64,000 nt of DNA from Leptobrachium leishanense (Eukaryota; Chordata; Amphibia; Anura; Megophryidae), in NCBI GenBank assembly GCA_009667805.1, contig CM019075.1:20209615-20273614 (forward strand), in the 5' to 3' direction. The notes beneath the pieces are model-generated. The model worked only from the letters and a program-made list of their open reading frames with translations, was not told the DNA's origin and did no database searches. Shown here piece after piece: positions 47,776 through 59,335 of the stretch. The translations under genes and the position numbers were made by a program. Every line of letters starts with the position of its first letter. Position 1 is the first letter of the stretch.

Positions 47776-48865
47776 AGAAATAAAAGGTCCAGCATACCAC
47801 TCTAGTCCTGTATAAATGTACGGTACGCACAGAGTGAGCTGTTGTGCTGCAGTGTATTTATACCGCATAACATTGTAGCTGTATAAAGTTGCGTATGACG
47901 GCCATAAATCTGGCGTATAAAACAGGCAGTGTGTTGCTGCGGGCCCTTAATAAAATGATGCACTGCTCACCTGCTGAGGAGGTACACAAAGTGTGTGTCT
48001 GGCTATGCCGAAGCTACCGTACACAGCGTCAGACCAGGAGGTCCTGGCCCTGTATAATGACATTACTACGTTACTTAGTATAAACCCTGTTACATTATGC
48101 GTTCCTGGATATCATAAAAGCCATAAGCTGGGAGGTTGCCGACGTTCAATCCTAGCCTTGGGCAGGATCAGGCTGGGGAATGGGCCGACCACAAGGGTTA
48201 ATTGGCTTTTATCCGCCGCCGCAATCCAGGTTTCCTGGTCAGATCTGCAGCTTTCACTATAAGCAAATTCTGCTTCATGGGAAGCGGGGTCTATTTATTG
48301 AAGAGTCTGATTCAGACAGTCCCTGGGGACACCCCGCTGCGGTATAAAAGGGATCATATCAGAGGGAGCTGACAAATTGTACTATAAAAGAGACTTTATA
48401 CAGAGCGATCTGGCTAAGGAGCCGTCCGAATCGGCCTGAATGAACCAGGAGAGTCTCACAAAGACCAGGAATATTGGCCTCATACCACCGGAAGCAACGC
48501 TATGGCTGGCTAATCCCACACACACACATAAAACAATACTCTGACAGTTAAGGGCTGCCGATAGAGCCATTTCCACTGGGTGACAAAGGTGAACAGACCA
48601 GTGTGCGTCACGGCAGGGTCTGTACGGCTGTAGACATGAGCGAGGCTTCCATGGTGGGTAATTTGTTCCTATATTGGGGGCTACATTACTACATAGAATT
48701 AAAAAATTAATATTATAAATTATTAGGGGATTATTGTGTTCAGTTCGGCGTCAAAACAAAATGTTATCGATATTATAAAGGATTGGGATGAGCTTGTATG
48801 TACTGGACCCCCCCCCCCCCAACCAAGGCCATCCCGCCTGGATTCAAAGCTATGCCCAGGGGGTC
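47776..48865. other. Unique intronic sequence
   Basis: No gene recognised. A 13-base C run lies at 48808-48820. The block 48060-48330 is non-repetitive and of mixed composition; conservation cannot be judged here. Confidence 0.4.
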
Positions 48866-48930
48866 AGCAACTTTGCCTCTCCAGATGGTTTGAAAATACA
48901 TCTCCCATGATGCTTAGGTGCTCGTTAGAT
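48866..48930 (+). mobile_element. Partial copy of the 'tgtagttcc' MITE family
   Basis: The 'ggtcagcaactttgcctctc', 'cagatggtttgaaaatacat' and 'ctcccatgatgct' words match the left half of family copies. The right half is missing. Confidence 0.6.
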
Positions 48931-48942
48931 AGGGAGAGCCTT

Positions 48943-49202
48943 AGGCTGGCAGTCTTCTGGGTTTGTATTCCTGCGATGACGCGATCATACGATATAGTCT
49001 GTCATCGTCCGACCACTCCCACAACATGCAGGTGAATCATCCCTCTTCCACTGCCATCAGATGCCTTCATACGAATTTTTGTGACCACAACAGACCAGCA
49101 ATCTTTCCCATTTCAATGGGATTTGTCAGATGAAATCGGCATTGTCCGAAGGCGGACGACCGAGTTGGATGTCCGACGACAGACCCAGTGGAAGGCCAGC
49201 CT
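48943..49202. mobile_element. MITE, 'aggctggc' ends
   Basis: The left end aggctggcagtcttctggg and the right end, read inversely as aggctggccttccactggg, are imperfect inverted copies. About 260 bp with no coding. Its right end overlaps the start of the Tc1 element. The ends resemble those of the elements at 14959 and 39581. Confidence 0.65.
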
Positions 49203-49429
49203 GAAACTCGAAAAATTTGAATATGGTGCAAAAGTTCATTTATTTCAGTAATGCAACTTAAAGGGTGAAACTAATATATGAGACTCATTAGATGCAAAGT
49301 AAGATAGATCAAGCCGTGATAATTGTGGTGATTATGGTTACAGCTCATGAAAAGCCCAAATCCACAATCTCAGAAAACGAGAATATTCCATGTAATCAAT
49401 AAAACAAGGATTGTACATAGAACAATATG

Positions 49430-50434
49430 GGACCTCTGAAAAGTATAAGCTGCAGATGTACTCCGTACTTGGTTTGAGCCCCTTTTGCAGCAATTACTGC
49501 CTCAATGTGGCATGGAAGCTATCAGCCTGTGGCACTGCTGAGGTGTTATGGAAGACCAGGATGCTTCAATAGTGGCCTTCAGCTCTTCTGCATTGTTCGG
49601 TCTCATGTCTCTCATCTTTCTCTTGGCAATGCCCCATAGATTCTCTATGGGGTTCAGGTCAGGCGAGTTTGCTGGCCAATCGACCACAGTAAGCCATTGA
49701 ACCAGGTTTTGGTGCTTTTGGCAGTGTGGGCAGGTGCCAAGTCCTGCTGGAAAATGAAGTCAGCATCCCCATAAAGCTCGTCTGCGGAAGGAAGCATGAA
49801 GTGCTCCAAAATCTCCTGGTAGACGGCTGCGTTGACCCTGGACTTAATGAAGCACAGTGGACCAACACCAGCAGATGACATGGCTCCCCAAATCAACACA
49901 GACTGTGGAAACTTCACACTGGACTTCAAGCATCTTGCAGTGTGTGCCTCTCCATTCTTCCTCCATACTCTGGGTCCTTGGTTTCCAAATGAGATGCAAA
50001 ATTTGCTCTCATCAGAAAAGAGGACTTTGGACCACTGAGCAACAGGCCAGGTCTGTTTTTCTTTAGCCCAGGTAAGACGCTTCTGACGTTGTTTGTTGTT
50101 CAGGAGCGGCTTGACATGAGGAATACGACATTTGAAGCCCATGTCCAGGATTCGTCTGTGTGTGGTGGCTCTTGATGCACTGATTCCAGCCTCAGTCCAC
50201 TCCTTGGGAAAGTCCAACACTTTTGAATGGCCTTTTCCTGACAATCCTCTCCAGGCTGCGGTCATCCCTGCTGCTTGTGCACCTTTTTCTTCCACATAAC
50301 TTTCTATTAATGTGCTTTGATACAGCACTTTGGGAACATCCAACTTCTTTTGCAATTACCTTTTGAGGTTTTCCCTCCTTATGGAGGGGGTCAATGATGG
50401 TTTTCTGCACAACTGTCAGGTCAGCAGTCTTTCC
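49430..50434 (-). pseudogene. Tc1 transposase pseudogene (DD34E), frameshifted
   Basis: It would cut and paste its own element. The N-terminal segment from the ATG at 50434 has the paired-type helix-turn-helix (KEVGCSQSAVSKHINRKL). After a frameshift near 50235 the catalytic core follows: EWTEAGISASRATTHRR, then VLFSDESKF with the first Asp and FIFQQDLAPAHTAKS with the second. A second frameshift near 49690 precedes [17 protein letters not shown], which holds the catalytic Glu. A third near 49510 displaces the IEAV tail. All three acidic residues survive, but in three frames, so the gene is dead. Copies are present on one strand only. Confidence 0.93.
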
Positions 50435-50497
50435 CATGATTGTGATTCCTACTGAACCAGACTGAGAGACCATTTAAAGGCTCAGGAACCTTTGCAG

Positions 50498-51128
50498 TGT
50501 CAGGCAGACACACGTACCCGAGGGTAGCTACGGTCAGCCCTATGAAGAAACAGGAGACTCAAAACTAATTGCGATACCAGTCCTTGAGTTGGCTGGATTA
50601 CGCAGTAGCGAAAGGTGAACCTATAAGGCAGGGATGTAGGCAAGGAGGACAGAAACCAGTCCTTAGGGTGGCTGGTATGGAGACAGGAAAGTACGGAGTA
50701 CCAGAGGGTTTAAACACAATCCTAGGTCAAAGGAATATGCTGTATACAAGGTCAAAATTACAAAAGCCAAGTCAAAGGAGTAGAGAGGTACACAGGTCGA
50801 AATCCAAAAGCCAGGTCATACACAGAAAGTCAATCAAAAGTGAAAAGCAGCAAGTATATAGGTATAGACAAGCAGAACCACGAAAGGGCAATGCAAAAAG
50901 GCAAAAGCACTTTTAAATAAGACGCCCTGCAGTCTGATTGGTTACCAGGGTCACATAATGCAGGGGAACCCACGTTGGAGGCGTATAACGTCACGCGCAG
51001 CGCGCCGCCGACCATCTCCTAAAGCTGCTGGGGCCGGCGGGACGCGCGCACAGGACACGAGGAGGAGCTGCGGGGAGGACGCAGACCCTGGGACAGCCGG
51101 GAGGAACGCCAGCCTCCGACGGCTGACA
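50498..51128 (-). mobile_element. Solo LTR (Ty3-like) inside the Tc1 element
   Basis: The 631-bp block begins tgtcaggcag, ends ggctgaca, and is flanked by the 5-bp duplication tgcag (50493-50497 and 51129-51133). Read on the minus strand it has a TATTTAAAAG box-like word and two 'ccagcca...aaggactggt' direct repeats near its end. The same features occur in the LTR at 41451-42219. No internal gag-pol is present, so recombination between two LTRs is inferred. Confidence 0.85.
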
Positions 51129-51321
51129 TGCAGGTGTTATGGCTGAATTAGCTGATTAGAGTGGGAAACTTCGAGTCTAGAATATTGCACCTTTTCACAA
51201 TATTCTAATTTTCTGAGATGGTGGATTTGGAGTTTTCATGAGCTGTAACCATAATAATCACAATTAAGACAAATCACGGCTTGAACTATCTTGCTTTGCA
51301 TGTAATGAGTCTCATATATTA

Positions 51322-51965
51322 TGGTGAAGTAAATGGTAAGCGCCACACAACACGCCAAATCCACCCAAACTCCAATGCTACACCAGCGAGTAATGGCGGC
51401 CCGCACCGGACGGAATTTCTGGACTAATTAGGGACATTAGTGGTTAATTGTCATTTTTTAAAGAGTATATATACCTCAGAGATGTTATGGTTTGACTTAC
51501 CAGTTGAGGAAGCTGCTTTACAGCAGCGAAACGCGTCCTGGAGTCATGCTATATTGTTTATCTTAATCTTTGATTTTAATAAACCTTTTAAAGACCATGT
51601 CCCGGTTCCAGAGCGGTTTTTCACTTGGAATTTTTTTTTTTTCCCCCACAAAAAAATCCGTGGGTATTTCTACTCGAGCTTTGGAAGCTCCACCAAATAA
51701 ATCTACCATACCAAAGGTGGGGGTCACCTGTTAACAAGGAGGAAGACAATTACCCAGAGGCTAAATCCCACTCAGAGCCAGTGCCAAGGCTCTACATTTG
51801 TGAGTGAAATTATCATTGTATCGCCCCCTAACATATATCTTGCAAACTGCACTATGATATTCTGTATTTGCTTCTTTTATGTAACCATACGACGTGTCGC
51901 GGGCCTGCATGAGACATCCTGACTCCAGAGCATTTATTTTGCGCTCACCAGATATGTACCCATTT
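51322..51965 (+). mobile_element. 644-bp insert with 14-bp target duplication; Penelope-like remnant
   Basis: It is flanked by the exact 14-bp repeat agtctcatatatta (51308-51321 and 51966-51979), which is Tc1 sequence. It has no terminal inverted repeats or LTR ends, so target-primed insertion is likely. It holds a hammerhead-like fold at 51494-51545 followed by AT-rich sequence with 'ttttaataaacc'. Hammerheads of this compact type are known from Penelope-like elements. No RT or GIY-YIG coding remains in it. Confidence 0.65.
51494..51545 (+). ncRNA. Hammerhead ribozyme-like motif (one core change)
   Basis: Stem I pairs GACT(ta)CCAG (51494-51503) with CTGGAGTC (51538-51545). The first core box is TTGAGGA (51504-51510), which fits CUGANGA except C3 to U. 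A bulged A follows. Stem II is GCTGCT / AGCAGC with a TTAC loop (51512-51527). The second box is GAAA (51528-51531). A minimal stem III (A15.1-U16.1, C15.2-G16.2, loop GC) leads to the UC cleavage site, with C17 at 51537. C3 normally pairs with G8, so activity is probably weakened or lost. Confidence 0.65.
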
Positions 51966-52052
51966 AGTCTCATATATTAGTTTCACCTTTTAAGTTGCAT
52001 TACTGAAATAAATTAACTTTTGCATCATATTCAAATTTTTCGAGTTCCACCT

Positions 52053-52092
52053 GTCGTTCCAAAACATCCGGAGGGCCAAGGTTGCTGACCTC
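52053..52092 (-). mobile_element. End fragment of the 'tgtagttcc' MITE family
   Basis: The minus strand reads 'ggtcagcaaccttggccc' then 'tccggatgttttggaac', and breaks off at the Tc1 boundary. The rest of this copy is not evident on the far side of the Tc1 element. Confidence 0.55.
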
Positions 52093-53720
52093 TACCCTCA
52101 CCAATAACACCTTTTTGAGAGCAGTGCTTCTCATACCTTCTTCCTCAGGTCCCCCTAACAGGTCAGGTTTGCGGGATATGTGAAGCACAGCACAGGTGAC
52201 ATGATTTGCTGCTCAGTGATTGCAGGATTCAGTCTGCATTTTCCCAAGGTGATCCTTAACACCTGTCCTGTTAGTGGGCCCTGTGGACCAGGGTTGCAGA
52301 CAATTAGGAGTGTGAGTTAAATGCTCAGAGGAGGTCTCTCTCCCCATCAAATTTAAAGACCCCCCTCCTATTATTGGTCATAAAATAAATCAGGTAGGCG
52401 TCCACAGAACTGCCGAACTCACAGGCCCATCCCGGTGGAAGGAGGCAGACTGCCGGGAAATCCTTGACATTTGACGCAGAGTGGGGATTGATTAACCAAT
52501 GTAATTTTTCCCTCCGCTTCTAAATAAAGCGACATAGAAGAAACTGCCTGCCTCCTAAAAACGTGTAACTGGCTCCCGACATTCCTTCGTTGCCTTCATG
52601 TTTCATTTCCCAAGCCCCGAGAGTCCTCCATCCCTGCAGAATCCTCCAAAAACCAACTTTACGTGCGGCCGGGGAGCATTTATACCCCAGAGACAAACTC
52701 ACAAATTTGATTGGCTGATCAACAAATCAATCGCAATGTACATCCCTCTGATGTCACAGCACCACATATCAACCCGCAATAATAATAATAAAAAAGAGCC
52801 ATATTTTCTGTTTGTCCATTTCAGATTTGTGCGAAACGCAGGAATCAACCTGGGCGACTTAATGAACGTTACGGGGTTTGACGAGTTCCCAAATCCCACT
52901 CTTTGCGCTATTGGTTAGGAGAACCCCTCCCCCTGCGCAATCCTAAAGATTCAGGGTTACAAGCATAAAATACGGGTTTCAAATTCATCAGTTTTTGAGG
53001 AATAATGGTGGCTGTCGGGGTGTTTTCAGAGCGTGGTGCGTGCATCTAGGCTGCGTGTACACGCGCAGTGCCGAGTAAGCGATGATTCCTCCGATGTACG
53101 TGTACGCGGCAGAAACCCGAATAATAATAAAAAAAAAGTCTCTCTAGAAGAAACCCCCGCATGAATAAAAGCAAGCGAACGGCTCGAGATCTGCTCCCTC
53201 TCTGAGGAAATAACCTGTCTGTGCCAAGATTTACTCCTGACACATCGATCCTCCTTCCCGGCTCCCTGCAGGTTTTTATAACCGGTGCAACGTGCAAATT
53301 CTCAATAAAGAATAGAATCCTATTGAATTCTGTAACGCGGCCCGTCACATGCTTTCTATACTAAATAAAAAGCCCCTAGAAAGGACGATTTCCCCGGCGT
53401 CACCGCACACACAGTGCCCAGTTATTCCCAGCCTTCAAAGCTTTACGGCACCACCTTGACCTGACAGGACCGGCCGAACCAGCACCTTCTGTACCACGTT
53501 CAGTGCCAACAGCCCTGTGGCCACTAAACCGTTGCACTAGCTTAGGGATCAACCTGTTACCTGGGAGATTTTTTTTTATTCGCAGCTTTACGGGATTTTG
53601 ATACATTTTCATATGTGTTGTATACTATGTGGCTGCCTGCTGCGCCGCCCAGGAGTGATGGGGGTGGTGCAGGTAACAGAATCTGCTGTGGCTACCAAAG
53701 CCGGCATCGTAAAGACAGAT
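52093..53720. other. Unique intronic sequence
   Basis: No coding exon, RNA gene or clear repeat was recognised. The open frames present are short and unlike any family I know. Confidence 0.4.
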
Positions 53721-53985
53721 ATTATTATTATTATGCAGCTTCCACGGCACTTTAGGGGCCGGTGGGGGGTGTCAACTTTACGAACAACAATTATAGTCAG
53801 CGATACAAGGTGTGAAGCATCGGTCAGCAACGTGACCCTATAGATGTTGTTTCGGAACTCATGATGCTCAGTTAGCTATTAGCTTGACAGATCCTCAAGG
53901 GAAATGTAGTTCCAAAACATGTGGAGGGGCCAAGGCTGCGTGGTGGAGAGGGCCCTGCTCACACGAGCTTACAATCTACAGAACG
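53721..53985 (-). mobile_element. LINE 3'-tail remnant interrupted by a MITE
   Basis: The left part starts with an ATT repeat followed by 'atgcagcttccacggcac', and the right part reads 'gagggccctgctcacacgag' then 'cttacaatcta'. These resemble the two halves of the LINE tail seen at 26419-26555. Between them (about 53822-53937) lies a copy of the 'agatgtt...gtagttcc' inverted-repeat element. Nesting is inferred. Confidence 0.5.
53822..53937. mobile_element. hAT-type MITE, 'tgtagttcc' family
   Basis: The left end 'ggtcagcaacgtgaccc' and the right end 'ggggccaaggctgcg' are imperfect inverted copies. Internal 'catgatgctcag' and 'atgtagttccaaaacat' match the other family members in this window (10690, 16586, 20808, 36732, 37703). 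Confidence 0.65.
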
Positions 53986-54045
53986 CAGGAGTCTGGGTGA
54001 TTAGATGTATGTACACACACACAATCCATACATTTAGGAACCAGA

Positions 54046-54150
54046 TGAAAAATTCTAGGAGCCAGAAGAAAAATTCTAGGAGCCAGAAGAAACATTCTAG
54101 GAGCCAGAAGAAACATTCTAGGAGCCAGATGAAACATTCTAGGAGCCAGT
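54046..54150. repeat. 21-bp minisatellite
   Basis: Five to six copies of ggagccagaagaaacattct plus one base, with minor changes. Confidence 0.85.
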
Positions 54151-55089
54151 GGCTACCTGCACCCCCCCCCCCCCCGGATTCCTCAATCCCTTCTATTAAG
54201 GTTCGGCTACCCGTAAATTAAACTTGTAGGGTGACATGACTCCTTTTAATAAGCCGTGAAACTCATCGCACACCGTGATAATTAAAAGCTCACAATAGAC
54301 ACACACACATATATACAATAAATTAAAAAACAAACACACAAGATATTTCGATTCCAGCAAATAAAGCGATAGATCTGTCCGGCAGTTTACAAATAATATT
54401 ATTTCCGCTGCTCCCGCACACACGCTTTGTTTATAGCGGCGATGGGAGGCGGGGGGGGGGGTATATTTCCTCGTTATTAGAGGACACACAGACACACAAT
54501 GTAAACACGAGTACAGCATGAAATTCTAAAAGACTCAATAAAAAAACAAAACGCAGTGTAACTCGGAGGTTCAATGCTCCACGCTCTGCTTTGTTCCCTC
54601 ATCTGGGCCGTGCCCAAAGGATCTGCCGTAACCATCCGAAAAATCTGAGATGGTGACATTTACGAGGTGCGGCCCCCCCCCCCCAATCTCCACCGTCGTG
54701 GCCCTGGTATGGGCATCTCGACTCCTTTTTCTGGAGATGGGGAGCTGGCACAATGCCCGGCGCGCAGTTACCGTTCAGATCCCCGAGGGATACGATTTAC
54801 TCAATGGACCTGCCTATGAATAGAAGCCATCGCCGCAAGAGGGAAAACATAAAACAAACAACACAACGCCGGCTCCAACAGCACGGAGGAACAACAATAA
54901 GGTGTGCTACACAGATCGCAGCGATCAGCCAAGCGGAAGGGATTAATTCCTGTAAAAAAAGAAATCAATTCTCTATTAAAAATTTTAAAAAAATAAAAAA
55001 TGATAATAAAATGACATATATATAAAAATGATAATAAAATGACATATATACATAAAAAAATGATAAAATTAATGTGGCGATTGGGAATG
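54151..55089. other. Unique sequence with several long C/G homopolymers
   Basis: C runs at 54162-54175 and 54673-54684, a G run at 54451-54461, and a tandem 'aaaatgataataaaatgacatata' segment near 55005-55060. Nothing coding is recognised. Confidence 0.4.
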
Positions 55090-55500
55090 TGCACAGTAGA
55101 GGCTCCTTAGAGGATAGAGGGTTTTATGTGGGGGATAAGTGCTTGGGAATGTGTCCACCCAGTATCAGCCCCTGCGCAATGGGCGGAGCCATGGAGGAGC
55201 AGGCCAATGATCATGGAGAGTCCTTTTAGGATTCTGCGTGATGGGCGGAGCCAATAATGATCACTTTAAATCCTTCTTAGCTCCAGGGTGCTGGGACAGA
55301 CTTTCCACTGCAAAGAGAAATGTAGGCCAAGAGTCCCTGCGCGATGGGAGGAGCCAAATAGTATATCCTTTTAAAACGATACAGTGTTATGACCGTCCGA
55401 ACAATCTGATGTCTGATGGCGGAACCAGAGAACAATGTTATGTGTGGGGGCACCGGCGATCACCCTGGCAGTTCATTATCTCCTGCGCAAGGGGCGGCAC
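55090..55500. repeat. Degenerate direct repeats with 'gggcggagcc' words
   Basis: Copies of 'gcgtgatgggcggagcc' or a close variant occur near 55177, 55237 and 55340, each beside 'aatgatca' or 'agtcctttt' words. This suggests an old tandem duplication of about 65-100 bp. No gene is seen. Confidence 0.5.
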
Positions 55501-56544
55501 GGAGAGCGTTACTACGTCATCGTTCTAGGACGTGGCAGCTTCCCGTCATCGAGACGCTGAGTTGGAGGACGCAGAAATCCAAACGCCTACGGATCACAGG
55601 GGAAGCGGAGGAAAAATAGCCCGGCCCGAGGGGATGCCGGGAGTATTGTTTGAAGAAATGGTGCAGTAATAAACTGGTGGGAATCAAAAAGGTCAGGTTG
55701 CCCCAAATTCTCCTAAAAACCTCCTCTCTTTTCAATCCATCGACTTCACGGCTGTCATCACGCAAAGAAACGGGAAAAAAGCACGTCGCGGCACGCCGGG
55801 GATTTATAAAAGGAATTTATAGCACAGTAATAAACGCCCCGCTGTCACCCCACCACAAACGAGACTTCTTTCTGCACCTCCTGCGCCCCCAGATCACGGC
55901 AGCCCAGCCACCCGACGCCCTTAAAGAAGGCGCAATGCTCCTCCACTCCATCTCCCGCACTCAGGGACAGCTGGTACTTTTTAATTCCGTTTCCCCGGGG
56001 AATCCAGTAATGAAAAAGCCCGGCTAAGTGATTCTCGATACATACAGGACACGGCAGCAATAAAAGGGAACAGTGCCGTGCGCCGGGATAATGACACCCA
56101 GAAGGGGGGGGGGGTTCACGTCCCAGCATGCTGCGGGTGTGAAGCTCCTGATTATTACACCGGGAAGTGATGGATGTGGATGTGCAGGTACAGATGTTCC
56201 ACGTGCACCCGGAACGCGTTCCGCAGATGTTGCGGTGTTAAAGGCAGGTAGCCAATTATTAAGGGCCATTCCTCGGCGCCAGCCCCCGGGCTGACGCAGC
56301 GGTGATTTATTACTCGGGCGGCCGGATCTTGGCTCTATCCGGCACTGGGCTCCTCGTAGGGAGGCACGCGGGGTGCTCGATCATGGACGGCTGGGTGTGA
56401 AACCCGACAGACGGCTGGGGGTGTCAAGCGGCGCGTACAATGCCAGCACTCGAACAGAACGAGAGTGTGACGGGCCTCACGCTGCACAGCCATGAATATG
56501 CAGTCTCCTGCCTCTTTCCACAGAGGCTGCACATCCCACCACGC
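55501..56544. other. Unique intronic sequence
   Basis: GC-moderate non-repetitive sequence with an 11-base G run at 56104-56114. No coding exon or known repeat recognised. Confidence 0.4.
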
Positions 56545-57115
56545 CAACAATGTGCGCTCTATGCCATCCCAACATGCAAAAAATGTGCGCTCTATGCCAT
56601 CCCAACACACTAAAAATGTGCGCTCTGTGCCATACCAACGCGCTAAAAATGTGCGCTCTTTGCCATACTAACGCGCTAAAAATGTGCGCTGTGTCATCCC
56701 AACGCGCAAAAAATGTGCGCTCTGTGCCATACCAACGCGCTAAAAATGTGCGCTCTTTGCCATACCAACGCGCTAAAAATGTGCGCTCTGTGTCATCCCA
56801 ACGCGCAAAAAATGTGCGCTCTGTGCCATACCAACGCGCTAAAAATGTGCGCTCTGTGCCATACCAACGCGCTAAAAATGTGCGCTCTGTGCCATACCAA
56901 CGCGCTAAAAATGTGCGCTCTGTGCCATACCAACGCGCTAAAAATGTGCGCTCGTGCCATCCCACCACGCTAAAAATGTGCCTTCTGTGCCATTCCACCA
57001 CGCTAAAAATATGCGCTCTATGTCATCCCAGTACACTAAACATATGCACTCTGTACCATCCCGCCACGCTAAAAATGTGCACCCTGTGTCATCCCACCAC
57101 GTTAACATGTGTGCT
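56545..57115. repeat. 33-bp minisatellite
   Basis: About 17 copies of a 33-bp unit (gcgctaaaaatgtgcgctct, then gtgccataccaac). The edges degenerate on both sides ('caccacgctaaaaatgtg' at the right). Because 33 is a multiple of three, frames run open on both strands, which explains repetitive Cys-rich translations. Confidence 0.95.
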
Positions 57116-57287
57116 CTATGCCATGCCTCTACTATAATGCCACCACCTTGCATAGAGCCCCCCTTCGACGTACAATTGCGACCTCAATGCACTGCAGCAT
57201 GCGCCAACATCCCTTTCCTCTGCGCCATTCTGGTATGAAACGGAAAGAACCATGCTGGAGCCTTGTAACCCCTCCCCGGGGTATGCC

Positions 57288-57689
57288 TCCTCGACAACGC
57301 CATGCAACCGCCTGCGCTCCCCGTCGACAACGCCGTGCAACCGCCTGCGCTCCCCGTCGACAACGCCGTGCAACCGCCTGCGCTCCCCGTCGACAACGCC
57401 GTGCAACCGCCTGCGCTCCCCGTCGACAACGCCGTGCAACCGCCTGCGCTCCCCATCGACAACACCGTGCAACCACCTGTGCTCCCCATCGACAACGCCA
57501 TGCAATCGCCTGCGCTCCCCAAACAGCCTGAGCTCCCCATCGACAACGCCATGCAACTGCCTGCGCTCCCCAAACCGCCTGAGCTCCCCATCGACAACGC
57601 CATGCAACTGCCTGCGCTCCCCAAACCGCCTGAGCTCCCCATCGACAACACCATGCAACCGCCTGCGCTCCACATCGACAATGGTGTGT
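57288..57689. repeat. 33-bp minisatellite with 48-51-bp variants
   Basis: The unit is caacgccgtgcaaccgcctg followed by cgctccccgtcga, about 10 copies. The right half alternates with an inserted 'ccaaaccgcctgagct' segment. GC- and CpG-rich, directly abutting the next array. Confidence 0.93.
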
Positions 57690-59335
57690 ATGTGCGCCAT
57701 GTCCACACAGTGCTGAGGTTGTGCATTATGGTATGTGCGCGCCATGTCCACACAGTGCTGAGGTTGTGCATTATGGTATGTGCGCGCCATGTCCACACAG
57801 CGCCGAGGTTGTGCACGTCATGTCCACACAGCGCCGAGGTTGTGCACGTCATGTCCACACAGCGCCGAGGTTGTGCACGTCATGTCCACACAGCGCCGAG
57901 GTTGTGCACGTCATGTCCACACAGCGCCGAGGTTGTGCACGTCATGTCACACAGCGCCGAGGTTGTGCACGTCATGTCCACACAGCGCCGAGGTTGTGCA
58001 CGTCATGTCCACACAGAGCGCCGAGGTTGTGCACGTCATGTCCCACAGCGCCGAGTTGTGCACGTCATGTCCACACAGCGCCGAGGTTGTGCACGTCATG
58101 TCCACACACAGCGCCGAGGTTGTGCACGTCATGTCCACACAGCGCCGAGGTTGTGCACGTCATGTCCACACAGCGCCGAGGTTGTGCACGTCATGTCCAC
58201 ACAGCGCCGAGGTTGTTGCACGTCATGTCCACACAGCGCCGAGGTTGTGCACGTCATGTCCACACAGCGCCGAGGTTGTGCACGTCATGTCCACACAGCG
58301 CCGAGGTTGTGCACGTCATGTCCACACAGCGCCGAGGTTGTGCACGTCATGTCCACACAGCGCCGAGGTTGTGCACGTCATGTCCACACAGCGCCGAGGT
58401 TGTGCACGTCATGTCCACACAGCGCCGAGGTTGTGCACGTCATGTCCACACAGCGCCGAGGTTGTGCACGTCATGTCCACACAGCGCCGAGGTTGTGCAC
58501 GTCATGTCCACACAGCGCCGAGGTTGTGCACGTCATGTCCACACAGCGCCGAGGTTGTGCACGTCATGTCCACACAGCGCCGAGGTTGTGCACGTCATGT
58601 CCACAGCGCCGAGGTTGTGCACGTCATGTCCACACAGCGCCGAGGTTGTGCACGTCATGTCCACACAGCGCCGAGGTTGTGCACGTCATGTCCACACAGC
58701 GCTGAGGTTGTGAATTATGGTATGTGCAGGCCATGTCCACACAGCACTGAGGTTGTGCATTATGGTATGTGCGCGCCATGTCCATACAGCGCTGAGGTTG
58801 TGCGCGTCATGTCCACACAGCGCTGAGGTTGTGTATTATGGTATGTGCGCGCCATGTCCACACAGTGCTGAGGTTGTGCATTATGGTATGTGCGTGCCAT
58901 GTCCACACAGCGCTGAGGTTGTGCATTATGGTATGTGTGCGCCATGTCCATACAGCGCTGAGGTTGGGCGTTATGATATTTGCGCGTCATGTCCATACAG
59001 CGCCAAAGTTGTAAGTTATGGTACGTGCGCGCCATGTCCATACAGCATATTGGTTGTGCGGTATGGTATATACACACCATGTCCATACAGCGCTGAGGAT
59101 GTGCGGTATGGTATATACACACCATGTCCATACAGCGCTGAGGATGTGCGTTATGGTATATATGCGCCATGTCCATACAGCGCCATGGTTGTAAGTTATG
59201 GTATTTGCGCGCCATGTCCATACAGCACCAAGGTTGTGCGGTATGGTATATACACACCATGTCCATACAGCGCCGAGGATGTTCGTTATGGTATATATGC
59301 GCCATGTCCATGCAGCGCCGAGGTTGTGTATCCTT
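57690..59335. repeat. 31/45-bp compound minisatellite
   Basis: The core at about 57795-58705 has some 29 copies of a 31-bp unit (gttgtgcacgtcatgtccac followed by acagcgccgag). On both sides (57695-57795 and 58706-59330) is a 45-bp form with an extra 'attatggtatgtgcgcgcc' segment, more diverged towards the right. The core unit looks like an internally deleted 45-mer that then amplified. Each core unit has three CpGs and a TGACGTG word on the minus strand. Long open frames in several phases are artefacts. Confidence 0.95.

Larger units (their letters stand above)
49198..52052 (-). mobile_element. Tc1-type DNA transposon, nested with two later insertions
   Basis: The terminal inverted repeats are long (about 200 bases or more). 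Outer ends read 'aactcgaaaaatttgaatat' on both strands. Inner parts carry 'gagactcatta' and the 'cagctcatgaaaa'/'ttttcatgagctg' pair. A decayed DD34E transposase lies on the minus strand. A solo LTR (50498-51128) and a 644-bp insert (51322-51965) interrupt it; removing them leaves roughly 1.56 kb, the usual Tc1 size. No clean TA duplication remains at the ends, and the left end abuts a different MITE. Confidence 0.93.

Noticed and set aside
57302..58826. Open frames of 330-467 codons, His/Cys/Arg rich
   Set aside because: They cross two unrelated minisatellites. The sequence evolves as repeat units, not codons (indels of 1-2 bases are common).
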